DNA of 64,000 bases, from contig CANKJK010000001.1 of the NCBI GenBank assembly GCA_947482665.1, positions 248,001-312,000 on the forward strand, in the 5' to 3' direction. This stretch comes from Acidobacteriota bacterium. Lineage in GTDB: Bacteria > Acidobacteriota > Vicinamibacteria > Vicinamibacterales > UBA2999. A program made the position numbers and the translations under genes. Of this stretch, positions 20,571 to 30,323 are shown piece after piece (the stretch's first letter is position 1; each line of letters opens with the position of its first letter). The notes below the pieces were generated by a model. It was not told the DNA's origin, did no database searches, and worked only from the letters and a program-made list of their open reading frames with translations.

Positions 20571-21374
20571 TCACCGCACGGACACGCGCTGCTGCCGCGC
20601 CGCGTAGAGGAGGAGTGCGCCGGCCACGCTGACGTTGAGCGATTCGACGGGTGCGGCCATCGGCACGGTGACGCACAGGCCCGCGGCGTCAATCACCCCA
20701 AGCGGGAGCCCCGGCCCCTCGCCGCCGATGAGGAGCATGGTGGGTCGGCGCCAGTCGATTGCGTCCGGAGCCGCGCCATCTCTCGGCACGGCCGCGATGG
20801 TTTGGAGTCCGGCGGCCTGTGCAGCGGTCACGAGGTCTCGTGTGTCGAGGGCGCTGGCGACCGGGAGACGCAGTGCGCTCCCCATGCTGCCGCGCATCGC
20901 CTTCCAGGAGAGCGGGTCTGCAGAGAGGCCCGAGGCAATGACGCCAGTGGCTGAGGCCGCCTCCGCCGCACGCACCAGCGCGCCGAGGTTGCCGGGGTCC
21001 TGCACGTCGGCGGCGACGAGCACGAGGGCCGAAGGGGCCGCGAGGAGCGAGGTCGCGTCCGCGAGCCGACACTCGGCCAGGGCGATGATGCCGGAGGGAG
21101 TGCGTACCGGGCTCATGGCTGCCATCAGATTGCTCGTGACGACAGCGACGTCCGCGCCGCAGGCCTCGAGGCGAGCCACCAGGTCCGCGAACTCCGGGTC
21201 GTCCAGTTCCGCATCCATGACCGCCGCTACCGGCATGGGCAACGCGGCGTCGAGGGCCGTCGCCACCAGATGGGGACCGTCCAGGAGGACGAGCGAGGTG
21301 CCAGCCGTGCGCCCGGTTGCGGCGTCCCGGAATTGGTGCACGAGGGGATTCTGACGGCTGGAAATCGTGCGCAT
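20571..21374 (-). CDS. SpoU/TrmH-family RNA 2'-O-methyltransferase
   Basis: A 267-residue SPOUT methyltransferase that probably methylates a ribose in 23S rRNA (RlmB-like). An N-terminal L30e-like substrate domain (to about 105) is followed by the knot: motif 1 VQDPGNLGALVRAAEA, motif 2 LLIGGEGPGLP, motif 3 VPMAAPVESLNVSVAGALLLY in parts. I chose the ATG at 21374 (MRTISSRQNPLV), where similarity to the family begins; an ATG 12 codons earlier is possible. The target nucleotide cannot be told from sequence. It is divergent from greA. Confidence 0.88.
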   Translation of the reverse strand: MRTISSRQNPLVHQFRDAATGRTAGTSLVLLDGPHLVATALDAALPMPVAAVMDAELDDPEFADLVARLEACGADVAVVTSNLMAAMSPVRTPSGIIALAECRLADATSLLAAPSALVLVAADVQDPGNLGALVRAAEAASATGVIASGLSADPLSWKAMRGSMGSALRLPVASALDTRDLVTAAQAAGLQTIAAVPRDGAAPDAIDWRRPTMLLIGGEGPGLPLGVIDAAGLCVTVPMAAPVESLNVSVAGALLLYAARQQRVSVR

Positions 21375-21394
21375 GGGAGGGACGGTCGCGAGGA

Positions 21395-21406
21395 TAGCAC
21401 GTGCTA
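21395..21406. promoter_or_regulatory. 12-bp perfect palindrome TAGCACGTGCTA
   Basis: It lies between the divergent SpoU methyltransferase and greA starts, in the short space where both promoters must sit. A perfect 12-base dyad is the usual form of a dimeric repressor site. No regulator is known for it here. Confidence 0.35.
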
Positions 21407-21425
21407 CCATGACCGTCGTTCCCCC

Positions 21426-21893
21426 ATGAAGGACCGAATCCTTAAGAGATTCTTCGACGAGATCAATGCCCTTGAGCGCGAGCTGCACGTGGAGCTGCCC
21501 AAGGAGATTCAGCGCGCCCGCGAGCTCGGTGACCTGCGCGAAAACGCGGAGTACAAATCCGCGAAGGATCGTCAGGATATCGTCAATGCGCGCCTCGCGA
21601 TGCTGAAGCGGCGCGTCGCCGAGATCCAGATGGTCAATCTGGACCGCATCCCGCACGGGAAGGCCGGCTTTGGCTCCACCGTGCATCTGATTGACGAGAC
21701 CGGTGCCACCGTCATCTATCAGCTTGTGATGCCCGAGGAGGCCGACGCAGAAAAAGGCCTCATCTCCACGGCGTCTCCCATTGGCCGCGCGATCCTCAAC
21801 AGGGAGGAGGGTGACGAGATCAAGGTCATCACCCCGAACGGCAAGCGCGAGTTCGAACTGGCCAAGCTGATTACCATCCACGACGAGGCGTGA
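21426..21893 (+). CDS. greA: transcription elongation factor GreA
   Basis: A 155-residue factor that rescues backtracked RNA polymerase by stimulating transcript cleavage. The N-terminal antiparallel coiled coil (about 5-75) carries the tip motif GDLRENAEYKSAKDRQ with the acidic Asp and Glu needed for cleavage. The C-terminal FKBP-like domain has ASPIGRAILN and GDEIKVITPNG. ATG 21426 is chosen because upstream in-frame sequence is unlike the family. GTGA overlap with the next gene. Confidence 0.95.
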   Translation: MKDRILKRFFDEINALERELHVELPKEIQRARELGDLRENAEYKSAKDRQDIVNARLAMLKRRVAEIQMVNLDRIPHGKAGFGSTVHLIDETGATVIYQLVMPEEADAEKGLISTASPIGRAILNREEGDEIKVITPNGKREFELAKLITIHDEA

Positions 21894-23344
21894 GCGACTA
21901 CTCGCCGCGTCGGCGCACGGCCCTGGTGCTGGCAGGCACCGGTGCGCACGGGGCGTACCACGCCGGCGTGCTCAAGGCCCTGCACGAAGCCGGGGTCAAA
22001 ATTGATGTAATGGCCGGGCGCGGTGTGGGGGCGGCTACCGCCGCCTTGGCCGCCATTGACGGCGCCGCTGGCCTCTGGGCCCCCACCGGCCCCTGGCTCC
22101 GGGAGAAGGATCGCCCGGCCTATCAGTGGCGTCTGCCGCTGCGGATCGCGGGTTGGCTGACGGTGGTCCTTGCCGGCGTGGTCACGTTCCCCGTTCTGCT
22201 CCTGCTCGCCGCGCTGGTGGTCTATCCCGCCGGCTTTCTCCTCGAAATGCTCGGCTCCGGCTTGGGCGCGGAGATCGTGGGAGGCTTTTCTGCCTGGCTG
22301 ACAGAAGCCTTCGCGGGGCCGCACCTGCCGACCTATGTGCCGCGTGCCGCCATGCTCGTGGGTGGAGCGGTCGTGATCACGCTCCTCGGCGGCACCATCT
22401 CCGCCCGGCTCTCGGCGCCCGCGAGGCGCGAGGTGCGCCGGGGCTGGTGGTGGGCGCTGGTGGCCGTGCCACTTGAGGCGGCAGCGATCCGTCACATCTT
22501 CATCGATACGCTGTGGGGGCTCATTCGCGGGGCCGCAGCCAACGAAAAGCCCGAGGCCCGTGCGATTGGCCGGCGCTACAGCGAGGTGCTGACCGAGAGC
22601 CTCGGGCAGCCTGGCGTGTCGGAGCTGATGATTGTCGTCTCCGATGTGGACGCCCGGCAGGACGTGGTGGCGGCCTGTCTGAAGGAGCCGCACCGCGCGC
22701 CCTTCTTCGCGGCGCGGACAGGCGTGGAGCGCCAGGCGGAGGCACTCGATCTGGCCGATGCCGCTGGCGAGCTGCTGCCAGACCTCCTGGCGGCGGCCCT
22801 GACACCTGCTGTGGGCGTGGAGCCGCATCTTGTGCGTTTTCCGGCAGAGAGCTACTGGCGTGGGGAGGCTCGGCGTCTGTGCGACCGTGGCAGCTCGATC
22901 GTGCGCCTCCTGGAGGAACTCGCCGCTGCCGGCGTGGAGCAGGTGATCGTGGTCGGCGGGCCCTCCTCGCGCCCACGACCGCACGCACTCCCGACGGCTG
23001 GCCTTGGCCTCACCGATCGCCTGGGTGACGCGCTCTCACTGGACGAGGCCGCCGCTCTGCGCGATGCCCCCCAGGCCGTTCGCGGGCGCTTTGCTGGCGT
23101 GTATCTGGTGGCGCCGGACCACAGCGCCATTGGACCGTTTGACGTGCAGGGCGCATATGACCGCGCGTCCGACCGGCAGGAGACCCTCGCCGAACTGCTG
23201 AGCCGCGGCTACGAGGATGCGCATACCCGCTTCATTGCTCCCGTGTTGGGTGCCAGCGGCGAGTATCTGCGCGTGCCCGAAACATCGGACCTGGGAGCGA
23301 CCTATGGTGAAGGGGTTTTCGACTCGACTGATCCACGCGGATGA
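21890..23344 (+). CDS. patatin-like membrane protein lacking the Ser nucleophile
   Basis: A 484-residue protein. The N-terminus has the patatin oxyanion motif as GTGAHGAYHAGVLKAL (16-31), but the nucleophile elbow G-x-S-x-G reads GRGVG at residues 43-47, so the catalytic Ser is absent. Two long hydrophobic stretches (about 82-118 and 150-172) replace part of the fold and probably span the membrane. The rest resembles the patatin C-terminal half (VIVVGGPSS, LVAPDHSAIGPFDV). Its last 41 bases overlap the next gene. It is likely a structural or binding relative rather than a lipase. Confidence 0.72.
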   Translation: MSDYSPRRRTALVLAGTGAHGAYHAGVLKALHEAGVKIDVMAGRGVGAATAALAAIDGAAGLWAPTGPWLREKDRPAYQWRLPLRIAGWLTVVLAGVVTFPVLLLLAALVVYPAGFLLEMLGSGLGAEIVGGFSAWLTEAFAGPHLPTYVPRAAMLVGGAVVITLLGGTISARLSAPARREVRRGWWWALVAVPLEAAAIRHIFIDTLWGLIRGAAANEKPEARAIGRRYSEVLTESLGQPGVSELMIVVSDVDARQDVVAACLKEPHRAPFFAARTGVERQAEALDLADAAGELLPDLLAAALTPAVGVEPHLVRFPAESYWRGEARRLCDRGSSIVRLLEELAAAGVEQVIVVGGPSSRPRPHALPTAGLGLTDRLGDALSLDEAAALRDAPQAVRGRFAGVYLVAPDHSAIGPFDVQGAYDRASDRQETLAELLSRGYEDAHTRFIAPVLGASGEYLRVPETSDLGATYGEGVFDSTDPRG

Positions 23345-24470
23345 GGCCGGCGGGGCGGTAGCCCGTCCGCTGACCACGCCCATTTACGAAACCACCACGT
23401 TCACCTTTGAGAGCGCCGCCGAACTGCAGCGCTATCAGGATGGGGGCGGAGGCTTCCTCTATTCCCGCTACGAGAACCCCACTGTCGTGGCGCTCGAAGC
23501 GCAATTGGCCACGGCCGATGGGGCCGACGCTGCGCTCGCCTTTGGTTCCGGCATGGCCGCTGCCTCCACGCTCCTGATGGCGCTCACCACGCCAGGCGAT
23601 GAAGTGGTGTGCGGCTCGGCCATCTACGGCGGCACCTTTCACCTGCTCAATGGATTCCTTGCGCGCTTTGGCGTGACATCGCGCTTTGTGAGCCCAGAGC
23701 AGATGGGGGACCTGGGTGCCGTGTTCGGCCCACGCACCAGGCTCCTGTGGTGTGAGACACCTTCGAACCCCACGCTGCGCTGCGTGGACGTCCGCACGGT
23801 GGCCGCCGCGTGTCGTGCTGCGGGGGTGATGAGCGTCATCGACAACACCTTCGCGAGCCCTGTGAACCAGCAGCCGCTGGCGCTGGGCGTGGACCTCACG
23901 ATGCAGAGTGCCTCGAAGTATTTGAACGGGCACAGCGACGTGACCGCCGGCACCGTGGCCGGTCCCGCCGCGCTCATCGAGAAGATTGGCAAAACGCGGC
24001 GCCTCCTCGGCGGGATTCTCGATCCGCAGCCCGCCTATGCGCTCCTCCGAGGTCTGAAGACCCTCGCCGTGCGCGTGGCGCAGCACAACGCGAATGCGCT
24101 TGCGGTCGCGCGGGGACTCGAAGGGCACCCCGGCGTTGCTCGCGTGTGGTATCCCGGGCTCGAATCGCACCCCGACCACGCGGTGGCAAGGGCGCAGATG
24201 AGTGGCTTCGGCGGCATGGTGTGCCTGGACCTGGAGGGTGGCCAGGCGGCGGCTATTCGCGCGTATGACCGGATGCAGGTGGTACGTCGTGCGGCGAGCC
24301 TCGGCGGCGTGGAATCCATCGCGAGCATTCCCGTGCTCACCTCGCACTACGGTTATACGGACGCCCAGCTTGCCGAAGGCGGTGTGACGCGGGGGATGTT
24401 GCGCATTTCGGTCGGCCTGGAAGATGCGGCGGATGTGCTCGCCGACGTGAGGCAGGCGATAGGGCAGTAG
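23304..24470 (+). CDS. trans-sulfuration PLP enzyme (Cys/Met metabolism family)
   Basis: A 388-residue PLP-dependent enzyme of the cystathionine gamma-synthase / gamma-lyase / methionine gamma-lyase family. Visible are the substrate loop YSRYENPT, the PLP Tyr/Gly region AFGSGMAA, and the Schiff-base Lys in SASKYLNGHSDVTAG. The C-terminal LRISVGLE is typical. ATG 23304 has GGGAG about eight bases upstream and starts MVKGFSTRLIH, as in the family. It overlaps the patatin gene by 41 bases. Which member reaction it performs cannot be decided from sequence alone. Confidence 0.9.
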   Translation: MVKGFSTRLIHADEAGGAVARPLTTPIYETTTFTFESAAELQRYQDGGGGFLYSRYENPTVVALEAQLATADGADAALAFGSGMAAASTLLMALTTPGDEVVCGSAIYGGTFHLLNGFLARFGVTSRFVSPEQMGDLGAVFGPRTRLLWCETPSNPTLRCVDVRTVAAACRAAGVMSVIDNTFASPVNQQPLALGVDLTMQSASKYLNGHSDVTAGTVAGPAALIEKIGKTRRLLGGILDPQPAYALLRGLKTLAVRVAQHNANALAVARGLEGHPGVARVWYPGLESHPDHAVARAQMSGFGGMVCLDLEGGQAAAIRAYDRMQVVRRAASLGGVESIASIPVLTSHYGYTDAQLAEGGVTRGMLRISVGLEDAADVLADVRQAIGQ

Positions 24471-24548
24471 CCGGTGCGGCTCTCGAGGCGAGACGGATCA
24501 GCGGTGTACGATTGAAGTACGAGAGTCGCGAGGCTGACGGAGGTGTCG

Positions 24549-25127
24549 ATGGACGACGAGAGCAGGCCGATAACAGACGCTGCGGAGTGTGCCTATGAGC
24601 TGGATGCGAACTTTCGGATTCTCAGGGTCGATCAGCGATGGGCGGTGGTCGCCCGCAGCAACGGCGCTCCGCAACTGATCCCTCCGCCTGGGCCGATCGG
24701 CCAATCCGCCGTGTCCTGTGCGACGGACATGACCAGCGCGTTGATCTATGAGCGGTTGTTCACCCGCGTGTTGGAGACCGGAAGGGCCATTGCCATTGCG
24801 TTCCGGTGTGATGCACCAGCCCTTCGGCTATACATGAACCTGAGCATCGAGCCCCGCAGCGGTGAGGGTCTGCGGGTCGAGACCACGCTGACACGGGCTG
24901 AAGAGCGGCCGCCCATGGCACTGCTCGATCCGGAGGCGCCGCGCGGCAGCGATCTGCTGCTCATGTGCGGGTGGTGCAAGTCAGTGGAGGTCGCGGGGCG
25001 CTGGGTCGAGGTCGAGGAGGCAGTGGCAGCACTGGGGCTGTTTGAGCGGCTCTATCTGCCGCGTGTGACCCACGGCATGTGCCCGCCCTGCTATGAGCGG
25101 GTCTGCCAGGAGATCGACGGTCTGTAG
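24549..25127 (+). CDS. PAS-like sensor protein with CxxC...CxxC tail
   Basis: A 192-residue soluble protein. Residues ~10-110 look like a PAS fold (WAVVARSNGAP, ALIYERLFTRVLETG). The C-terminal part has LLMCGWCKSVEVAGRWVEVE and THGMCPPCYE: two CxxC pairs with the same layout as the zinc-binding tail found on many PAS histidine kinases and regulators. No kinase, output or DNA-binding domain is attached. ATG 24549 is preferred to the GTG at 24543 because GGAGG lies five bases before it. A TACGAT box about 37 bases upstream could be its -10. Confidence 0.65.
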   Translation: MDDESRPITDAAECAYELDANFRILRVDQRWAVVARSNGAPQLIPPPGPIGQSAVSCATDMTSALIYERLFTRVLETGRAIAIAFRCDAPALRLYMNLSIEPRSGEGLRVETTLTRAEERPPMALLDPEAPRGSDLLLMCGWCKSVEVAGRWVEVEEAVAALGLFERLYLPRVTHGMCPPCYERVCQEIDGL

Positions 25128-25172
25128 AGTGTCGCCCCGCCGGCTGTGCATCCCGTGCCAGCCAGCGCGACG

Positions 25173-26591
25173 CTACCGCGCCTTCTTCTCGGGCTGGTTC
25201 CGCAGGAAATGGCGCACGAGGGCCTCAAGCCTCGAGGTGACGGCCTCAGGGTCGAGCGAGCCGTAGGTGGCTTCGTACTTGGCCACCGGGATCACGGCCT
25301 TCGCCATCGCACGGTGACCGCCGGCGCTGCCGATGCCGCCAAACGCCTGCTTCACGAACTCACCGGCATTGCGCGTGTAGCCAAGGTTGCGGACGGAGAC
25401 GGTGATGGCATCGCCGACGCGGGCACCGATCACGGTCCAGCGGACATTCTCAAGCTGGAGATAGAAATCCGCGACGTAAGGAACGACGTCGTCGCGCGGG
25501 GCTGCCCCGAGATAGGCGCAGAAGACCTGGTCAGAGAAGTGGCTGTTGTTTCGCGCGGTCACGACGAAGTCAAGCCGCTCGGGCGTGATCTCGGCGCCCT
25601 CCATCTTGCGGATGAGTGTGGCGTCAGCCAGGGGATAGAGGTAGCTGAAGGCCTCGATGTCGACGCGGTTGGCCTGCCGGTTGAAGAAGAGCGTGTCGCT
25701 CTTGATGGCGTAGAGCATGGCCGTCGCGGTGCGCTCGGAAATCCGCTCGTCCACCGCCCGCAGGTGCTCGGTGAGGATGGTGCACGTGGAGCCGTAATCG
25801 GTGCGCACGTCCTTGAAGACGGGCCGGTAGCCCGGTTGTTCAGGGTGGTGATCGATCACCAGGTCCACGTGGCCGACCTTGCCCCCGAAGTACGCGGGCT
25901 GCACATCCACCATCGCCACGCGGTCGTAGTTGCCGAGGGTGTCCGTCGTCACCGGCTCGACATGGATGTCGAGCATCTGCTGCATCCGGATGTTCTCGGG
26001 CCGGGTCGCGCCGCGAAAGGCGCCAATCTTGGCGGTGGCGCGGGTGCGGCGGAGCGCGGTGCGCAGGGCCAGGCCGCTCGCCATGGCATCGGGGTCGGGG
26101 TCGTTGTGGAGCAGGATCAGGATCCGGCCAGCGTCGTGGAAGTAGTGCCGGTACTGCTGCACGCGGAGCCGGGTGAGGGACCGGCTGAACTCGGTGGCGA
26201 GGGCAGAGCCGAAGAGTTCGCCTGGCGTGAGGTAGCTCACCTCCGGGAAGCGCTTCTTGAGTTGCTGCTCGCGTCGATGCGCTGCGGAGCCCCCGGAGGC
26301 GCCGAGCACGTAGATCAGGGTGCCGCCCGCGTTGTGCGCGGCTTCGATGATGGGGATGAGGCGCTGGTGGCCGTCATCCTCGATGATCACGGCAGTGCCG
26401 GGCGTCAGGTCGGCCTTGAGAAAGAGGCTCGTCGTCTCTGGGTCGCCCATCGAGACGGCAAAGCCGGCGCTGCGGAGGCGTCTGGCCATCGCGGCGGCCC
26501 GCACCAGAAACTCCAGATCGTAGCCGCCGCTCAACGCTTCGTTGAGCATTCGGATGACGATTTCGTTCTGGCAGACAGCGAGGCACCGCAT
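25173..26591 (-). CDS. DHH-family phosphoesterase with RCK-like N-terminus
   Basis: A 472-residue protein. The first ~130 residues look like a Rossmann/TrkA-N type domain ([32 protein letters not shown]). The DHH domain follows with [20 protein letters not shown] and DHHPE, and the DHHA1 domain ends in [21 protein letters not shown]1 enzymes hydrolyse nanoRNA, pAp or cyclic dinucleotides such as c-di-AMP; the ligand of this one is unknown. The domain order resembles archaeal-type RCK-DHH proteins. It is divergent from uvrB. Confidence 0.85.
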   Translation of the reverse strand: MRCLAVCQNEIVIRMLNEALSGGYDLEFLVRAAAMARRLRSAGFAVSMGDPETTSLFLKADLTPGTAVIIEDDGHQRLIPIIEAAHNAGGTLIYVLGASGGSAAHRREQQLKKRFPEVSYLTPGELFGSALATEFSRSLTRLRVQQYRHYFHDAGRILILLHNDPDPDAMASGLALRTALRRTRATAKIGAFRGATRPENIRMQQMLDIHVEPVTTDTLGNYDRVAMVDVQPAYFGGKVGHVDLVIDHHPEQPGYRPVFKDVRTDYGSTCTILTEHLRAVDERISERTATAMLYAIKSDTLFFNRQANRVDIEAFSYLYPLADATLIRKMEGAEITPERLDFVVTARNNSHFSDQVFCAYLGAAPRDDVVPYVADFYLQLENVRWTVIGARVGDAITVSVRNLGYTRNAGEFVKQAFGGIGSAGGHRAMAKAVIPVAKYEATYGSLDPEAVTSRLEALVRHFLRNQPEKKAR

Positions 26592-26601
26592 CGCGCCTGC
26601 G

Positions 26602-26607
26602 ATTATA
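26602..26607 (-). promoter_or_regulatory. -10 box TATAAT for the DHH gene
   Basis: A consensus TATAAT on the - strand ends 10 bases before the ATG, in a very GC-rich setting. The transcript would have a leader of only about three bases. Confidence 0.55.
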
Positions 26608-26662
26608 CCGGCGTGGTACCATCTTCTGTTTGGCGTGCCCCCTCGGAGCCCGCCATGGAGCC

Positions 26663-28687
26663 ATGACTTCGACTCAGGGACATTTCTCGCTGGTCAGCGA
26701 ATTTGAGCTGCGTGGCGACCAGGTGCGCGCTGTGCCGGAGCTCACGCAGGGCCTGGACCGCGGCGACCGCTACCAGACGCTCCTGGGTGTCACCGGATCT
26801 GGCAAGACCTTCACGATGGCGCAGGTCATCGCCAACGTCAACCGCCCTGCGCTGGTGATGGCGCACAACAAGACGCTGGCGGCCCAGCTCTACCAGGAGC
26901 TCCGGCGGTTCTTTCCGCACAACGCCGTCGAGTACTTCGTCAGCTACTACGACTACTACCAGCCGGAGGCCTACGTCCCCTCGACGGACTCCTATATCGA
27001 GAAGGAGGCGACGATCAACGAGGAGATCGATCGGATGCGCCTCTCGGCCACGCGGTCGCTCTTCGAGCGGCGCGACGTCATCATCGTGGCGAGCGTCTCC
27101 TGCATCTACGGCCTCGGTTCGCCGGAGGCGTACTACGGGATGCTCCTGCCCCTCGAGGTGGGCCAGCGGCTCGGGAGAGACCAGATTCTTCGACGGCTGG
27201 TGGAGATTCAGTACGAGCGGAACGACACGGAGTTCGGGCGGGGCACCTTCCGCGTGAGGGGCGACAGTATCGAGGTGTATCCCTCCTACGAGGAGCGCGC
27301 GCTGCGCATCGGCCTCTTCGGTGACGACATCGATGAGCTGGTGGTCTTCGATCCGGTGACGGGCAAGTCCATCCGCCGACTGGAGAAGGTGGCGGTGTAT
27401 CCGAAGACGCACTTTGTCGCCTCGCGCGATAAGACGCGTCTTGCCGTGGACACGATCAAGGCCGAGCTCGAAGAGCGCCGAACGGATCTGGAGAAGGAAG
27501 GCAGGCTCCTCGAGGCGCAGCGGCTGCACCAGCGGACGATGTTTGATCTCGAGATGATCCGTGAAATTGGCTACTGCCACGGTATCGAGAACTACTCGCG
27601 GCATCTCACGGGTCGGAGCGCGGGCGAGCCGCCGCCGACGCTGCTCGACTATCTGCCGAAAGATGCGATGGTGATCATCGACGAGAGCCATCAGACGGTG
27701 CCGCAGGTGCGCGGCATGTATGCCGGCGACCGGGCCCGCAAGGAGGTGCTCGTCTCCTACGGCTTCCGTCTGCCCTCGGCCATGGATAACCGGCCGCTGA
27801 ACTTTGCCGAGTGGGAGGAGCGGGTCGGGCAGGTCGTGTTCGTGTCGGCCACACCGGGCCCCTACGAGCTGACGAAGTGCCAGGGTGTGGTGGTGGAGCA
27901 GATCATCCGGCCGACGGGCCTGATGGACCCCCCGATCGAGATTCGGCCCGTCAAGGGACAAGTGGACGATCTGCTCGGCGAGATCCGCATCCGCGCCGCG
28001 CGGAAGGAGCGGGTGCTCGTGACCACGCTGACCAAGCGCATGGCCGAGGACCTGACGAGCTACTTCCAGGAACTGGGTGTCAAGGTCCGCTACCTGCATT
28101 CGGATGTGGACACGCTCGAACGGGTGGAGATTCTACGGGACCTGCGGAAGGGCGTGTTTGACGTCCTCATCGGCATCAACCTGCTGCGTGAGGGGCTGGA
28201 CCTGCCAGAGGTGTCGCTCGTGGCGATTCTGGATGCGGACAAGGAGGGCTTTCTGCGGTCGGCGGGTTCCCTCATCCAGACCTCTGGCCGGGCCGCCCGG
28301 CACGTCGAAGGGCGGGTCCTGATGTATGCCGATAAGGTCACGGACTCCATGAAGCATTGCCTGTCGGAAACCGAGCGCCGCCGGACCGCCCAGGCGGCCT
28401 ATAACGCGGAGCACGGCATTACCCCTCGATCGGTCATCCGGGGGATCGACGACGCCCGGATGAGCATCTATGACCGGGACTTCTCGGCTCCGGAACTGGA
28501 TGTCCCCGAAACTGAGGTCTTCCACACCAGGGCGGAACTGGACGCCCGGGTTCGGGAGGTGGAGAAGGAGATGCGGTCCGCGGCGGCCAATCTGGAGTTC
28601 GAGAGGGCGGCCTCACTCCGGGATATCCTGAAGGGTCTCCGAACGCGGGAACTGGGTGTGGTGCCCGGTTTCGCCCCAGGCGAATAA
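26663..28687 (+). CDS. uvrB: excinuclease ABC subunit B
   Basis: A 674-residue damage-verifying helicase of nucleotide excision repair. Walker A is GVTGSGKTF; the strand-separating beta-hairpin region [20 protein letters not shown] is intact; helicase motifs [12 protein letters not shown] and QTSGRAARH follow; a UVR domain (about 630-665) closes the protein for UvrC binding. I start at ATG 26663 ([13 protein letters not shown]), which gives the usual length; an upstream in-frame TTG would add 11 residues. The promoter is shared with the divergent DHH gene. Confidence 0.96.
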   Translation: MTSTQGHFSLVSEFELRGDQVRAVPELTQGLDRGDRYQTLLGVTGSGKTFTMAQVIANVNRPALVMAHNKTLAAQLYQELRRFFPHNAVEYFVSYYDYYQPEAYVPSTDSYIEKEATINEEIDRMRLSATRSLFERRDVIIVASVSCIYGLGSPEAYYGMLLPLEVGQRLGRDQILRRLVEIQYERNDTEFGRGTFRVRGDSIEVYPSYEERALRIGLFGDDIDELVVFDPVTGKSIRRLEKVAVYPKTHFVASRDKTRLAVDTIKAELEERRTDLEKEGRLLEAQRLHQRTMFDLEMIREIGYCHGIENYSRHLTGRSAGEPPPTLLDYLPKDAMVIIDESHQTVPQVRGMYAGDRARKEVLVSYGFRLPSAMDNRPLNFAEWEERVGQVVFVSATPGPYELTKCQGVVVEQIIRPTGLMDPPIEIRPVKGQVDDLLGEIRIRAARKERVLVTTLTKRMAEDLTSYFQELGVKVRYLHSDVDTLERVEILRDLRKGVFDVLIGINLLREGLDLPEVSLVAILDADKEGFLRSAGSLIQTSGRAARHVEGRVLMYADKVTDSMKHCLSETERRRTAQAAYNAEHGITPRSVIRGIDDARMSIYDRDFSAPELDVPETEVFHTRAELDARVREVEKEMRSAAANLEFERAASLRDILKGLRTRELGVVPGFAPGE

Positions 28688-28704
28688 CGAGCTGATGGTC
28701 TGAC

Positions 28705-29469
28705 GTGCTGATACGTGTTCTCAAATCGATGGTGCAGGAGGTGCAGGAATACGTGCAGCTCTGTGGCACCGCCATCCGCTTCGCCTTTTCGCGGCCGTTC
28801 TATCGGCACGACTTCGTCGAGCAACTCGACTCCATCGGCATGGGTTCGCTGACGGTCGTGCTGCTGACGGGCTTCTTCACGGGCGCCGTGCTGGCGCTCC
28901 AGTCGGGCATGACGCTGGACCAGTTCGGCGCGCGGCCGTTCGTGGGTCGCCTCATCAGCGCCTCGATGATCAAGGAGCTGGGTCCGGTGCTGACCGGCCT
29001 GATGTTGGCCGGGCGCGTGGGCTCGGGCATTGCCGCTGAGATTGGCTCCATGGTGGTGACCGATCAGGTGAGCGCCCTTCGCGCCCTGGGCACGGACCCG
29101 ATCCGGAAACTGGTGGTGCCGCGGATCCTCGCAGGCACGCTGATGGCGCCGGTGCTGACGATCGTGGCCGACACGGTGGGCATCCTGGGCGGGTGGCTCA
29201 TCGCGGTCTACCAGCTCCGCGTGGCATCGAGCCTCTACTGGAAGTCGGTCACGGAGGCGCTGTATATCCAGGATGTCTGGATGGGGCTGCTGAAGCCCTT
29301 CGTGCTCGGGTTCGTCATCGTGAGCATCGGTTGCCACGTCGGTCTTCGGACCAAGGGCGGCACCGCAGGTGTGGGCCGCGCCACGACGAATGCGGTCGTG
29401 GCTTCATCCGTGATGGTGATTGCCGTGGACTTCTTCGTGACGCGCCTGCTCTTCTCGCTGATTTACTGA
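28705..29469 (+). CDS. mlaE: MlaE-type ABC permease
   Basis: A 254-residue inner-membrane permease of phospholipid/toluene-tolerance MCE transporters. Five to six hydrophobic segments span about 48-250, and the family signature LMLAGRVGSGIAAEIGSM is present near 97-114. Together with the next two genes it should move lipids between the membranes. GTG start 17 bases after uvrB. It overlaps mlaF by TGATG sharing. Confidence 0.94.
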   Translation: MLIRVLKSMVQEVQEYVQLCGTAIRFAFSRPFYRHDFVEQLDSIGMGSLTVVLLTGFFTGAVLALQSGMTLDQFGARPFVGRLISASMIKELGPVLTGLMLAGRVGSGIAAEIGSMVVTDQVSALRALGTDPIRKLVVPRILAGTLMAPVLTIVADTVGILGGWLIAVYQLRVASSLYWKSVTEALYIQDVWMGLLKPFVLGFVIVSIGCHVGLRTKGGTAGVGRATTNAVVASSVMVIAVDFFVTRLLFSLIY

Positions 29470-30314
29470 TGCCCGAGAGCGCCACCGACGTTCGTGGCGG
29501 CGCTGTTGCGCCGGTCGGGGACCAGCCGATGCTGGTCTTCAAGAAGGTGTCGCTCGCGTTTGACGACAACGTGGTCCTGCGTGATGTGAGCTTCACGTTG
29601 CGCCAGGGGCACACCAAGCTGCTGCTGGGCGCGAGCGGATCGGGTAAGTCGACGATCCTCAAGATCACGCTCGGGTTGCTCAAGCCCGATGCGGGTGAGG
29701 TGTGGGTGCGGGGCGTCCGGGTGGATGAGATGACGGAGGCCCAGATGATGGGCGTCCGTACCGATCTGGGCATGGTATTTCAGGACGGGGCGCTCTTTGA
29801 CTCGTTGACCGTAGGAGAGAACGTCGGCTTCAAGCTCTACGAATCCACGGAGCAGTCACTGGCCGCCGTGCGCACGCGCGTGGAGCAGGTGCTGGAACTG
29901 GTGGGGCTGGGCGAATTCATCGATCGGATGCCGGCGGAGCTCTCGGGTGGTCAGCGCCGTCGCGTGGCGATCGCTCGGGCCATGGCGTCGAAGCCGCGGA
30001 TTCTCCTGTATGACGAACCGACGACGGGACTGGACCCGATTACGGCCCTCAGCGTGGACGAAGAGATTGTGAAGATGCGCGACCTGGAAGAGGTGACCTC
30101 CGTGCTGGTGACCCACCAACTCCGCGACGCGTTCTTTGTCACGGATTTCGAGGCGGTTCGTGGCGCACAGGGCGTCGAGTTCCGCGAAGCGCACGAGCGA
30201 AAGTTGGACGAGGCGGAGTTCATCATGCTCAAAGAGGGCGTGGTGCACTTCGAGGGTAATTCACGGGAGCTGCGGGCGAGCCGCGACCCGTACATCACGA
30301 CGTTTCTGTCTTGA
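29469..30314 (+). CDS. mlaF: MlaF-type ABC ATPase
   Basis: A 281-residue ATPase driving the MlaE permease. Walker A GASGSGKST, Q-loop region MVFQDGALFDSLTVGENV, signature LSGGQRRRVAIARAM, Walker B LLYDEPTTGLDP and His switch VTHQ are all present. It has a ~20-residue N-terminal addition before the standard fold. The start codon shares its first base with the mlaE stop. Confidence 0.95.
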   Translation: MPESATDVRGGAVAPVGDQPMLVFKKVSLAFDDNVVLRDVSFTLRQGHTKLLLGASGSGKSTILKITLGLLKPDAGEVWVRGVRVDEMTEAQMMGVRTDLGMVFQDGALFDSLTVGENVGFKLYESTEQSLAAVRTRVEQVLELVGLGEFIDRMPAELSGGQRRRVAIARAMASKPRILLYDEPTTGLDPITALSVDEEIVKMRDLEEVTSVLVTHQLRDAFFVTDFEAVRGAQGVEFREAHERKLDEAEFIMLKEGVVHFEGNSRELRASRDPYITTFLS

Positions 30315-30323
30315 GGATCTGAT

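Noticed and set aside
25146..28099. Long frames opposite the DHH gene and uvrB (about 500 codons each)
   Set aside because: Shadows of two clearly homologous genes; no independent start signals or domains.
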